NCBI GenBank assembly: GCA_964584905.1
Contig: CAZPCC010000307.1
Location: forward strand, 1-6,123
From: JALZIF01 sp964584905
Lineage (GTDB): Bacteria; Gemmatimonadota; Gemmatimonadetes; Gemmatimonadales; Gemmatimonadaceae
Length of the DNA stretch: 6,123 nt
Reading direction: 5' to 3'
This document shows positions 1 through 6,089 of the stretch, piece by piece. The notes beneath the pieces are model-generated. The model was not told where the DNA came from. It was given only the letters and a program-made list of their open reading frames with translations, and ran no database searches. The position numbers and the translations under genes are program-made. Each line of letters begins with the position of its first letter. Position 1 is the first letter of the stretch.

Positions 1-1
1 C

Positions 2-1336
2 GACGGCCGCGGCCCCAAGGACATTCGGGAAATCTCGGTGGACGCCGGACTGCTGCCTCGAGCCCACGGCTCCGCTCTGTTCACACGCGGGCAGACGCAG
101 GCGCTCGTCGTAGCCACGTTAGGTACGGCCAACGATGTGCAGCGGCTCGATTCGATCGATACGGCGGAGGAAGTGACCAAGTCGTTCATGCTGCATTACA
201 ACTTCCCGCCATTCTCGACGGGCGAAGTCCGTCCGATGCGCGGCACCAGCCGCCGCGAGATCGGCCATGGCAACCTGGCCGAGCGCGCGCTCGAGGCGGT
301 GCTCCCCTCGTACGAGGAGTTCCCGTACACAATCCGCATCGTGTCCGACGTGCTGGAGAGCAACGGTTCTTCGTCGATGGCATCGATCTGCGGCGGTTCG
401 CTGGCGCTCTACGACGCGGGGGTCCCGCTGCGTGCCCCGGTAGCCGGCGTGGCGATGGGACTGATCAAGGAAGGCGATCGTTATGCGATCCTTTCCGACA
501 TCCTCGGCTCCGAGGATCACCTCGGCGACATGGACTTCAAGGTGGCCGGCACGGCCGAGGGGATCACCTCGATCCAGATGGACATCAAGATCGAGGGACT
601 CGATCTGAAGATCATGGAGGAGGCGCTGGCCCAGGCCCGTGAGGGACGCCTGCACATCCTCGGCGAGATGGAGAAGGCGCTGCCCGCACCGCGCCCCGAG
701 ATGTCACCTTACGCGCCGCGAATTCAGACGCTGCAGATCAGCCCCGAGAAGATCGGCGAGCTGATCGGGCCCAAGGGCAAGACCATCCGCGGCATTCAGG
801 ACGAGACGGGAGCCGAGATCTCGGTTGACGACAGCGGGATGGTGACAATTGCCGCGGTCGGGGGCGAGGCGATGGAGCGGGCACGGTCGATGATCAAGGC
901 TCTCACCGTCGAGCCGGAGATCGGTGCCGTCTACGAAGGAACCGTGGTGAGCACCACCGCTTTCGGCGCATTCGTCGAGATAATGCCGGGCACCGAGGGA
1001 CTGGTGCACATCTCCGAGCTCAAGCACGGTCGCACCGAGCGTACCGAGGATGTAGTCAAGAAGGGCGACCGGGTGAAGATCAAGCTGCTCGAGCGCGATG
1101 AGCGTGGCCGTCTTCGCTTGTCGATGAAGGCGCTGATTGCGCCGCCGGAAGGCGGAGCGCCAGCTTCTGACTCCGGCAGCTCTCGCGGCGGCAGTTCCCG
1201 CGGCGGCGGCAGCAGCGGTGATGCGCCACGCGAGCGCGAGGAGAGCGCCGCGGTGGCAAGCGGGCGTGGCGAAGAGGGTTCGGGCGACGCAGGCCGGCGG
1301 CCTCGTCGCGGGGGCGGAGGCCGCTCCCGGCGGTGA
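2..1336 (+). CDS. pnp: Polynucleotide phosphorylase, C-terminal part (5' end outside window)
   Basis: PNPase degrades RNA 3'-to-5' by phosphorolysis, releasing nucleoside diphosphates, and acts in the cytoplasm as a trimer. The reading frame is already open at base 2 (DGRGPKDIREIS, then GLLPRAHGSALFTRG), the conserved start of the second RNase PH domain, so about 444 residues are visible and the first RNase PH domain lies upstream. Visible signatures are FPPFSTGE, SNGSSSMASICGGSLALYDAG and SDILGSEDHLGDMDF. In the last, the Asp codons at 497 and 515 correspond to the catalytic pair D486/D492 of E. coli PNPase. A KH domain follows with the GPKG loop (window about 767-778), then an S1 domain (about 920-1130, GTVVSTTAFGAFVE). 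The last 63 or so residues (from about 1145) are a low-complexity Gly/Ser/Arg/Glu tail with RGG-like repeats, probably disordered. The stop TGA overlaps the next gene's GTG. Confidence 0.97.
   Translation, partial: DGRGPKDIREISVDAGLLPRAHGSALFTRGQTQALVVATLGTANDVQRLDSIDTAEEVTKSFMLHYNFPPFSTGEVRPMRGTSRREIGHGNLAERALEAVLPSYEEFPYTIRIVSDVLESNGSSSMASICGGSLALYDAGVPLRAPVAGVAMGLIKEGDRYAILSDILGSEDHLGDMDFKVAGTAEGITSIQMDIKIEGLDLKIMEEALAQAREGRLHILGEMEKALPAPRPEMSPYAPRIQTLQISPEKIGELIGPKGKTIRGIQDETGAEISVDDSGMVTIAAVGGEAMERARSMIKALTVEPEIGAVYEGTVVSTTAFGAFVEIMPGTEGLVHISELKHGRTERTEDVVKKGDRVKIKLLERDERGRLRLSMKALIAPPEGGAPASDSGSSRGGSSRGGGSSGDAPREREESAAVASGRGEEGSGDAGRRPRRGGGGRSRR
1316..1320 (+). promoter_or_regulatory. 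Candidate ribosome binding site for the M16 peptidase gene
   Basis: A GGAGG lies inside the last pnp codons, 12 nt upstream of the GTG at 1333. The spacing is somewhat long. The region encodes the Gly/Arg-rich pnp tail and is G-rich anyway, so the match may be partly coincidental. With the four-base GTGA stop/start overlap, reinitiation by ribosomes finishing pnp is equally plausible. Confidence 0.4.
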
Positions 1337-2592
1337 CGGACGTGGCGCCGCGGTCCGACACCGGACTTCGCCGCACGCAACTGCCTAACGGACTGACCGT
1401 ACTCTCGGAGCGCGTACCGGGAGTGCGGTCGGTGGCGTTCGGGGCCTGGGTGCGTGCGGCATCGATGCACGAATCCCCCTCGAAGATGGGCGTTTCGCAC
1501 CTCCTCGAGCACATGGTGTTCAAGGGAACGGAGCGCCGCAGCGCGCGCGACATCGCCATTTCGCTGGAGGCGCTTGGCGGATCGCTCGATGCCTACACCG
1601 CGCGCGAGCACACGTCGTACCAGGCACGGGTTCTGGATGAGCACCTCGAGATGGCGGCGGACGTGGTCGGCGATCTCGTGTTTCGCCCGCTGCTGCGAGA
1701 TGCCGACCTGAGGCTCGAGCGCAAGGTAGTGCTCGAGGAGATCAGCATGGTCGAGGACACGCCTGACGACCTGGTGTTCGAGCTCCATAACGAGGCAATG
1801 TGGGGCGTGCATCCGTACGGCTACTCGATACTCGGCACGCGAGAGACGGTCGGCGGGCTTGGCGTGAGCGATCTGCGGGCGTTGCACGAGCGCGCCTATC
1901 ATCCCCCACACCTCGTCGTAGCCGCCGCGGGCAACGTGGACCACGACCAACTGGTGGAGATTCTGGCCGGAACCGGCTGGGCGGACGTTCCGGCCGGCGA
2001 CGCCCCCCTGCTCGGCGAGCCGCAGCCGGCGCCATCGGCGCCCGGCCACCGGCACGTCGGCAAGGATACTGCCCAGACCCATATCGTATTCGGCGCTCCG
2101 ACCATGCCGATTGGCGACCCTCGTCGTTATGCACTGCTTCTTGCCAGCACGGTGCTGGGCGGCGGCATGAGCTCGCGGCTGTTCCAGCGTGTTCGCGAGG
2201 AGCTCGGGCTCGCTTACGCCGTGTATACCTATCAATCGTTCCAGCGACAGAGCGGCATGCACGGCGTCTACGTCGGCACCGGACCGGAGACCGCCGCGGC
2301 CGCCACCGAGGCCATTACACAGGAGCTGTCGCGGATCAGCGCCGACGGAGTAACCACCGAGGAGCTTCAGGCGGGGAAGGGCCAGCTCAAGGGACAGCTC
2401 ACGCTGTCGATGGAAAGCGTGACGAACCGGATGTACCGCGCCGCATCGGCCGAACTCTACGATGAGCCGTATCGCTCGCTGGATGAGATCCTCGCCCTGA
2501 TCGACGCGATCACCGAGGATGACGTGCGGGCTGTGTCGCGCGCGTTTCTCGATCCGGCGGTGCAGACGGTGTTGAGCCTGGGGCCCGAGTAG
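1333..2592 (+). CDS. M16 family zinc metallopeptidase (processing-peptidase-like)
   Basis: A 419-residue protein of the M16B peptidase type, related to bacterial YmxG/MlpA and to the mitochondrial processing peptidase beta subunit. The inverted zinc motif HxxEH is present as HLLEH at residues 56-60. The third ligand is one of the two Glu in KVVLEEISMVEDTPDD (E135/E136), about 75 residues further on as expected. The C-terminal half has the conserved SSRLFQRVREELGLAY (residues 280-295) of the second M16 domain, and the length is normal for the family. There is no signal peptide or membrane segment, so it is likely cytoplasmic; substrates are unknown. The GTG start overlaps the pnp stop (GTGA). 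An in-frame GTG at 1342 is a possible alternative, but the conserved N-terminal LPNGLTVLSERVPGVRSVAFG begins only at residue 17 and does not decide. pnp followed by an M16 gene also occurs in Bacillus (with ylxY between) and in actinobacteria, which supports one transcript. Confidence 0.95.
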   Translation: MTDVAPRSDTGLRRTQLPNGLTVLSERVPGVRSVAFGAWVRAASMHESPSKMGVSHLLEHMVFKGTERRSARDIAISLEALGGSLDAYTAREHTSYQARVLDEHLEMAADVVGDLVFRPLLRDADLRLERKVVLEEISMVEDTPDDLVFELHNEAMWGVHPYGYSILGTRETVGGLGVSDLRALHERAYHPPHLVVAAAGNVDHDQLVEILAGTGWADVPAGDAPLLGEPQPAPSAPGHRHVGKDTAQTHIVFGAPTMPIGDPRRYALLLASTVLGGGMSSRLFQRVREELGLAYAVYTYQSFQRQSGMHGVYVGTGPETAAAATEAITQELSRISADGVTTEELQAGKGQLKGQLTLSMESVTNRMYRAASAELYDEPYRSLDEILALIDAITEDDVRAVSRAFLDPAVQTVLSLGPE

Positions 2593-2641
2593 CGGAGCGG
2601 ATCGCGATCTTGCCACGACCTCCGCGCTAAAAATTGCGGAG
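2592..2641 (+). other. Three-arm hairpin region after the M16 gene (possible weak terminator)
   Basis: GCGGAG (2592-2597), CTCCGC (2620-2625) and GCGGAG (2636-2641) are exact complements, so the middle arm can pair with either flank. The 3' option is a 6-bp stem with a 10-nt A-rich loop; the 5' option has a 22-nt loop that contains the palindrome GATCGCGATC (2600-2609). No T-run follows, so a canonical intrinsic terminator is not supported. It could still end or stabilise the pnp-peptidase mRNA, or be chance in GC-rich DNA. Confidence 0.3.
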
Positions 2642-2684
2642 CTGTGAAGGCAGCAATCCTTGACCACCACTTGAAAGTCGGAAG

Positions 2685-2768
2685 TTTCCTGTTTCCTGTT
2701 TCCTGTTTCCTGTTTCCTGTTTCCTGATCCCTGTTTCCTGATCCCTGATCCCTGATCCCTGTTTCCCG
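2685..2768. repeat. Tandem heptanucleotide array, 12 units of WTYCCTG
   Basis: Twelve consecutive 7-bp units fill 84 bp of the M16-ald spacer. Unit A is TTTCCTG and unit B is ATCCCTG, differing at positions 1 and 3. The order is six A, one B, one A, three B, then a final TTTCCCG with one change. On the minus strand the units read CAGGAAA and CAGGGAT. The near identity of the units suggests recent slippage expansion. Two looser heptads, TTGAAAG and TCGGAAG (2671-2684), abut it in the same phase. The array ends 32 bp before the ald ATG, so any ald promoter lies in, upstream of, or just after it. Unit number is a likely strain-variable character. Confidence 0.95.
2743..2767 (-). other. G-quadruplex-capable motif within the first heptad array
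   Basis: On the minus strand four GGG runs (complements of 2765-2767, 2757-2759, 2750-2752 and 2743-2745) are separated by loops of 5, 4 and 4 nt, which meets the usual G3+N1-7 rule. A fifth run lies at 2729-2731. The G-rich strand is the template strand for ald, so a structure would form in DNA and not in the ald mRNA. Folding is inferred from run spacing only. Confidence 0.5.
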
Positions 2769-2800
2769 GTCCAAGTCTCCCACCATTCACAACCCTTTCG

Positions 2801-3916
2801 ATGAAGATCGGCGTTCCGAAGGAAATAAAGACCAACGAGAATCGCATCGCGCTCGTGCCGGCCGGCGCCGAAGCGCTGGTCGAGAGCGGTCATTCCGTAT
2901 ACGTGGAGCAGGGGGCGGGCGAGGGCAGCGGCTTCCCCGATGAGCTCTACATGCAGGCAGGGGCAACGATTCTGCCTGACGCGGATGCGGTGTGGGGAGA
3001 AGCGGACATGATCATGAAGGTGAAGGAGCCTATCAAGTCCGAGTGGAAGCGCATGCGGAAGGGGCAGACGATCTTCACCTATTTTCATTTTGCGGCGGAT
3101 GAGGAACTGACCCAGGCGCACATCAGGAGCGGCGCTACCTGCATTGCCTACGAGACGGTCGAGCTTCCGACGCGCGAGCTGCCTCTGCTGACGCCAATGA
3201 GCGAGGTCGCCGGCCGCATGGCAGTTCAGCAGGGCGCCAAGTACCTGGAGAAGCTGCACGGCGGGCGCGGAGTACTGTTAGGTGGCGTACCTGGTGTGGA
3301 GCCGGGCCGGGTCGTCATCCTCGGCGGCGGCGTCGTCGGCACCAATGCCGCGAAGATGGCCGCCGGCCTTGGTGCATCCGTGGTCATAATCGATTTGTCG
3401 CTCGAGCGGCTTCGCTACCTGTCGGACGTGATGCCGGCCAACGTCACGCTCATCCATTCCAACCGGCACGCGATCCTGGAGCACATCTCGACCGCCGACC
3501 TCGTCATCGGCGGGGTGCTCATAGCGGGAGCCAAGGCGCCGCGGCTGATTCGGCGCGGCGATCTCGCGCGGATGCAGAACGGTTCGGTGATCGTGGACGT
3601 CGCCATCGATCAAGGTGGCTGCGTCGAGACGATCAAGGCCACGACGCACGAGAATCCCGTGTATACCATCGACGGCGTCATCCACTACGGCGTGGCCAAC
3701 ATGCCTGGAGGCGTCCCACGCACTTCGACGCTGGCGCTCACCAACGCGACTCTCCCGTACGCGCTCCAGCTCGCCAACAAGGGATGGAAGCGCGCGCTTC
3801 GCGAGAACGCGGCGCTCATGAAGGGTCTGAACATCGTGGACGGCGTGGTGACTTACGCCGCGGTAGCCGAGGCGTTCGGACTGTCGTCTGAGCCGGCGGA
3901 GAAGTTCTTGTCGTAA
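2801..3916 (+). CDS. ald: Alanine dehydrogenase
   Basis: Catalyses NAD-dependent reversible oxidative deamination of L-alanine to pyruvate and ammonium (EC 1.4.1.1) in the cytoplasm. The 371 residues match the usual length. Family landmarks are in register: MKIGVPKEIK at the N-terminus, R15 and K75 (substrate carboxylate binding), H96 in TYFHFA (catalytic acid/base), SEVAGRMA at 133-140, the Rossmann loop GGGVVG at 174-179, the acidic D197 that favours NAD over NADP, and D269 in VDVAIDQGG, equivalent to catalytic D270 of the Mycobacterium enzyme. The ATG at 2801 is fixed by the canonical N-terminus, although no Shine-Dalgarno is visible in the preceding 30 bases, which are C/T/A-rich. The gene is flanked on both sides by heptad repeats. 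A 208-bp gap separates it from the peptidase gene, so it probably has its own promoter, though no convincing -35/-10 pair was found. Transhydrogenase alpha subunit and lysine-pathway relatives are excluded by length and motifs. Confidence 0.97.
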   Translation: MKIGVPKEIKTNENRIALVPAGAEALVESGHSVYVEQGAGEGSGFPDELYMQAGATILPDADAVWGEADMIMKVKEPIKSEWKRMRKGQTIFTYFHFAADEELTQAHIRSGATCIAYETVELPTRELPLLTPMSEVAGRMAVQQGAKYLEKLHGGRGVLLGGVPGVEPGRVVILGGGVVGTNAAKMAAGLGASVVIIDLSLERLRYLSDVMPANVTLIHSNRHAILEHISTADLVIGGVLIAGAKAPRLIRRGDLARMQNGSVIVDVAIDQGGCVETIKATTHENPVYTIDGVIHYGVANMPGGVPRTSTLALTNATLPYALQLANKGWKRALRENAALMKGLNIVDGVVTYAAVAEAFGLSSEPAEKFLS

Positions 3917-4030
3917 TCGGAAGATAGGGTGAATTACGAGATGCGAATTGCGAACTGCAAATTGCGAGTGCGAGCGGTGTTGCAGTGAGTAGTCGCGTTC
4001 TCGCATCTGGCATCCCGCATGTCGCACCCT
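3917..4030. repeat. Degenerate heptad repeat with two inverted arms
   Basis: The left arm has in-phase 7-bp units close to GAATTGC at 3931-3965 (GAATTAC, GAGATGC, GAATTGC, GAACTGC, AAATTGC), then a 6-nt unit to 3971. The right arm has units of the reverse-complement type at 4003-4030 (GCATCTG, GCATCCC, GCATGTC, GCACCCT). AGATGCGA (3939-3946) and TCGCATCT (4001-4008) are perfect 8-bp inverted copies, so a long imperfect hairpin is possible. The exact heptad TCGGAAG occurs right after the ald stop (3917-3923) and also just before the first array (2678-2684). The right arm runs into the predicted first codons of the deacetylase gene. The units are much more diverged than in the 2685-2768 array, so this is either an older array or only a compositional pattern. 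Confidence 0.6.
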
Positions 4031-4824
4031 CTGTGCGGCCGCGGCGCTCGGCCTCACTCCCTCTGATTCTTTGTTACCACAAGATCGAGCGCCGGCACGA
4101 GTTGGGCGTCACGCGCCTATCGCCGCGACGGTTCGCCAGGCAGGTGGAAGGGCTGGCGCTGGCTGGTTGGCGGGCGATCGGAGCTGACGAGCTCATCGCA
4201 TGCGCGCGCGGAGAGCGGGCGGCCGCGCCGCGCGACTTCGTGATCACCTTCGATGATGCCTATCGCGGACTTCGTGAGCACGCCTTTCCGGTACTCGAGG
4301 CGCTCGGCTGGCCGTCCATCTGCTTCGCCATCACCGGGTATGCCGGACGATTGAATCGCTGGGATGTGGCATACGGCGGACGGAGGTTTGCCCATCTGAG
4401 CTGGCGCGACATGCGACGGTGGGAAGCGCGGGGCGTGACCTTTGGCTCGCACACGGCTCGTCATCCGCGGCTGACGTGGCTCGACGACGCTTCGGTGCGC
4501 CGCGAGCTCGAGGAGTCGCGCTCCGCGCTCGACGCCGGCTGCGACCGCGCGGCGCCATTGCTCAGCTACCCGTTCGGAGCCGCCGGTCCTCGCGAGGCTC
4601 GCGCGGCCGAGGCGGCGGGCTACGAGGGTGGGCTCGTGCTCGCCTCGCGCCGGCGCTGGAATCCGTTCGCTATCCCGCGGCTGCCGGTCTATGCGTGGTC
4701 GCCTCCGTCGCCGGGCACCGGCGGGACCGCCCCGCTGGAGTGGATCGCTGCGCACGCGGCGAACAGGTGCTCGGTGGGCACGACCCTGCTGCGGGGTCTG
4801 TCTAGCGGAAGTACTTCACGATGA
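3985..4824 (+). CDS. Polysaccharide deacetylase family (CE4/NodB-like) protein
   Basis: A 279-residue protein with the NodB homology fold of carbohydrate esterase family 4, which removes N- or O-acetyl groups from glycans using a divalent metal. Order of motifs: LILCYHKI at 27-34, motif 1 TFDDAY at 88-93 (D90 catalytic base, D91 metal ligand), motif 2 SHTARHP at 155-161 (H156 and H160 metal ligands), and motif 3 YPFG at 195-198. All metal-binding residues are present, so it is probably active. There is no signal peptide or membrane helix, so a cytoplasmic role on a precursor or an atypical export route is possible; the substrate cannot be told. The start is uncertain: the GTG at 3985 makes the first 15 or so residues from the repeat arm, while the in-frame GTG at 4033 would begin MRPRRSASLPLILCYHKI (263 residues) and fits the family's short N-terminus. 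Neither has a good Shine-Dalgarno. It lies 68 bp after ald and overlaps the convergent reductase gene by 23 bp. Confidence 0.88.
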   Translation: MSSRVLASGIPHVAPSVRPRRSASLPLILCYHKIERRHELGVTRLSPRRFARQVEGLALAGWRAIGADELIACARGERAAAPRDFVITFDDAYRGLREHAFPVLEALGWPSICFAITGYAGRLNRWDVAYGGRRFAHLSWRDMRRWEARGVTFGSHTARHPRLTWLDDASVRRELEESRSALDAGCDRAAPLLSYPFGAAGPREARAAEAAGYEGGLVLASRRRWNPFAIPRLPVYAWSPPSPGTGGTAPLEWIAAHAANRCSVGTTLLRGLSSGSTSR

Positions 4825-5995
4825 CCGGCATCAGCGCCGGCTGTTTCACCATCGCATGGGCGAAAATGCGGCCTAACGTGCGCTTGCGTTCGGGGATGCG
4901 GCTGACGGTGCGGGCCAGCCCGTCGAAAAAGGCATCCGGCAGCTTGTTCAGCGCCTCCTTCACCCGATAGAACCGGACATGATCGTCGCCGAGCAGCGCC
5001 ATCCAGTCATCGTGGTATCGCTGCAGTCGCGCAGCGGATGTATCGCCCGTGCGTAGTGCCGAGGCAACCGTATGGGCGGCGAGCCGGGCCGCCTTCATCG
5101 CGTTGACGATACCGCCACCTGACAGTGGATTGATCATGTGCGCCGCATCGCCACAGAGCAGCACGCCATCGGTGACCGTGCGTCGCACGGTCGTATGCAC
5201 GATCACGCCACCGACCGTGTACCCGGTGCACGTTCCGCGTGGATGGAATCGCTCCAGATAGGCATCGAGGTAGGCGCGTGCTGGACGGCGATCTCCATGG
5301 AGGGCGACGATGCCAAGTCCGACGTTGGCGACGCCGACTCCCTTGGGAAAGACCCACGCATAACCGCCGGGAGCGATCCGTTCCCCGAAGTGCAGATAGA
5401 TGGCATCGGGATCGAAGTCGATCCCGGACACCACGTACTGGGCGCAGCTCTCCATGTCACGCGCCGGAACTCGGGTATCGAGGCCCACCCAGCGTCCGAG
5501 CATGCCTTCTACGCCATCGGCGCCGATCAGCACCCGCGTTTCCACTGTCTGCGGACCGCCCGGACCCTCGATCGCCACTCGCCAGGCATGTCCCGCCGCC
5601 GCCGTGCATAGCCGCTCGGCCCCGGTCGCCTCGGTACCGGTGCGGATCACAGCGCCCTCGGCGCCGGCCTGCGCGGCCAGCACGGACTCGAACCGCGTGC
5701 GGTCGAGCACGTACCCCACATCGCCCTCGGCCACGCGAACCTCGCTGCCGTCCGGCGCGCGGAAGATCACTCTCGTTATGCGACGGCTGATGAAGTCTCC
5801 CGCCGCCGGGTCCACGAACTCGGCGAGTCCGGCGCCACCCACCCCTTCGCCGCATCGGACCGGCGCGCCAATGGCCCTGTCGCGCTCCACCAGGAGCACG
5901 TCCAGCCCGGGATCTAGCCGGCGCAACTCGCGGGCGGCAATCAGCCCGGCGGGGCCGCCGCCCACGATCAGGACGTCGACGCGTACAGGGCTCAT
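4802..5995 (-). CDS. Geranylgeranyl reductase family FAD-dependent oxidoreductase
   Basis: A 397-residue flavoprotein that probably reduces isoprenoid double bonds using FAD. Motifs in order: the FAD-binding Rossmann loop VGGGPAG (11-17), the acidic ERD that binds ribose (37-39), RCGEGVG (47-53) with the Cys typical of GGR enzymes, GADG (158-161), YAWVFPKG followed by ANVGLGI (212-229), which is diagnostic of the geranylgeranyl reductase group, and GDAAHMINPLSGGGI (282-296) contacting FAD pyrophosphate. Length is normal. The ATG at 5995 is preferred: the in-frame TTG at 6028 would add 11 Pro-rich residues encoded by repeats. Substrate candidates are menaquinone side chain (as MenJ), geranylgeranyl lipids, or the phytyl chain of bacteriochlorophyll (BchP). 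No pigment or quinone genes lie nearby to choose between them. No strong Shine-Dalgarno precedes the ATG. The gene converges on, and overlaps, the deacetylase gene. Confidence 0.93.
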   Translation of the reverse strand: MSPVRVDVLIVGGGPAGLIAARELRRLDPGLDVLLVERDRAIGAPVRCGEGVGGAGLAEFVDPAAGDFISRRITRVIFRAPDGSEVRVAEGDVGYVLDRTRFESVLAAQAGAEGAVIRTGTEATGAERLCTAAAGHAWRVAIEGPGGPQTVETRVLIGADGVEGMLGRWVGLDTRVPARDMESCAQYVVSGIDFDPDAIYLHFGERIAPGGYAWVFPKGVGVANVGLGIVALHGDRRPARAYLDAYLERFHPRGTCTGYTVGGVIVHTTVRRTVTDGVLLCGDAAHMINPLSGGGIVNAMKAARLAAHTVASALRTGDTSAARLQRYHDDWMALLGDDHVRFYRVKEALNKLPDAFFDGLARTVSRIPERKRTLGRIFAHAMVKQPALMPVIVKYFR

Positions 5996-6008
5996 TCTAC
6001 CGGGAATC

Positions 6009-6032
6009 GGGGATGGGGCAACGGGCAACGGG
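6009..6032 (+). other. G-quadruplex-capable motif, plus strand
   Basis: G-runs at 6009-6012, 6015-6018, 6023-6025 and 6030-6032 with loops of 2, 4 and 4 nt satisfy the G3+N1-7 rule; an extra GGG lies at 6002-6004. It lies in the reductase leader, on the template strand for that gene. Confidence 0.5.
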
Positions 6033-6036
6033 TCTT

Positions 6037-6066
6037 CCCCGTCGGTTGCCCCTTACCCCAAACCCC
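6037..6066 (-). other. G-quadruplex-capable motif, minus strand (telomere-like units)
   Basis: On the minus strand four GGGG runs (complements of 6063-6066, 6056-6059, 6049-6052, 6037-6040) are separated by TTT, TAA and an 8-nt loop. Four-tetrad potential with two 3-nt loops is strong, though the third loop exceeds the usual 7-nt limit. This is the sense strand of the reductase gene, 42-71 nt before its ATG, so it could fold in the mRNA leader if transcription starts further upstream. Confidence 0.45.
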
Positions 6067-6089
6067 ATTACGCGCGCCCAACGCCCCCG

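Noticed and set aside
2660..2699. sigma70-type promoter for ald from TTGACC (2660) or TTGAAA (2671)
   Set aside because: At 17-bp spacing the -10 positions read AGTTTC and TCCTGT, which are not credible; only the -35-like hexamers match.
2685..2768. CRISPR array
   Set aside because: Units are 7 bp and directly tandem with no unique spacers, and no cas genes are present.
931..2847. A 638-codon open frame on the minus strand across pnp, the M16 gene and the first array
   Set aside because: It is antisense to two well-conserved genes, has no recognisable domain and ends in repeat-encoded low complexity (GNRKQETGNRKQ). It is a shadow frame of GC-rich DNA.
4117..4755. Antisense open frames within the deacetylase gene, up to 212 codons
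   Set aside because: They are Arg/Pro-rich translations without domains, opposite a gene with complete catalytic motifs.
5996..6028. Upstream TTG start at 6028 for the reductase
   Set aside because: It would add 11 Pro-rich residues from the heptad array ahead of the conserved VDVLIVGGGPAG; the ATG at 5995 gives a standard N-terminus.
6037..6066. Linear-replicon telomere because of GGGGTTT/GGGGTAA units
   Set aside because: Too few and too variable units, located in the leader of an intact gene; the window end is not evidence of a replicon end.
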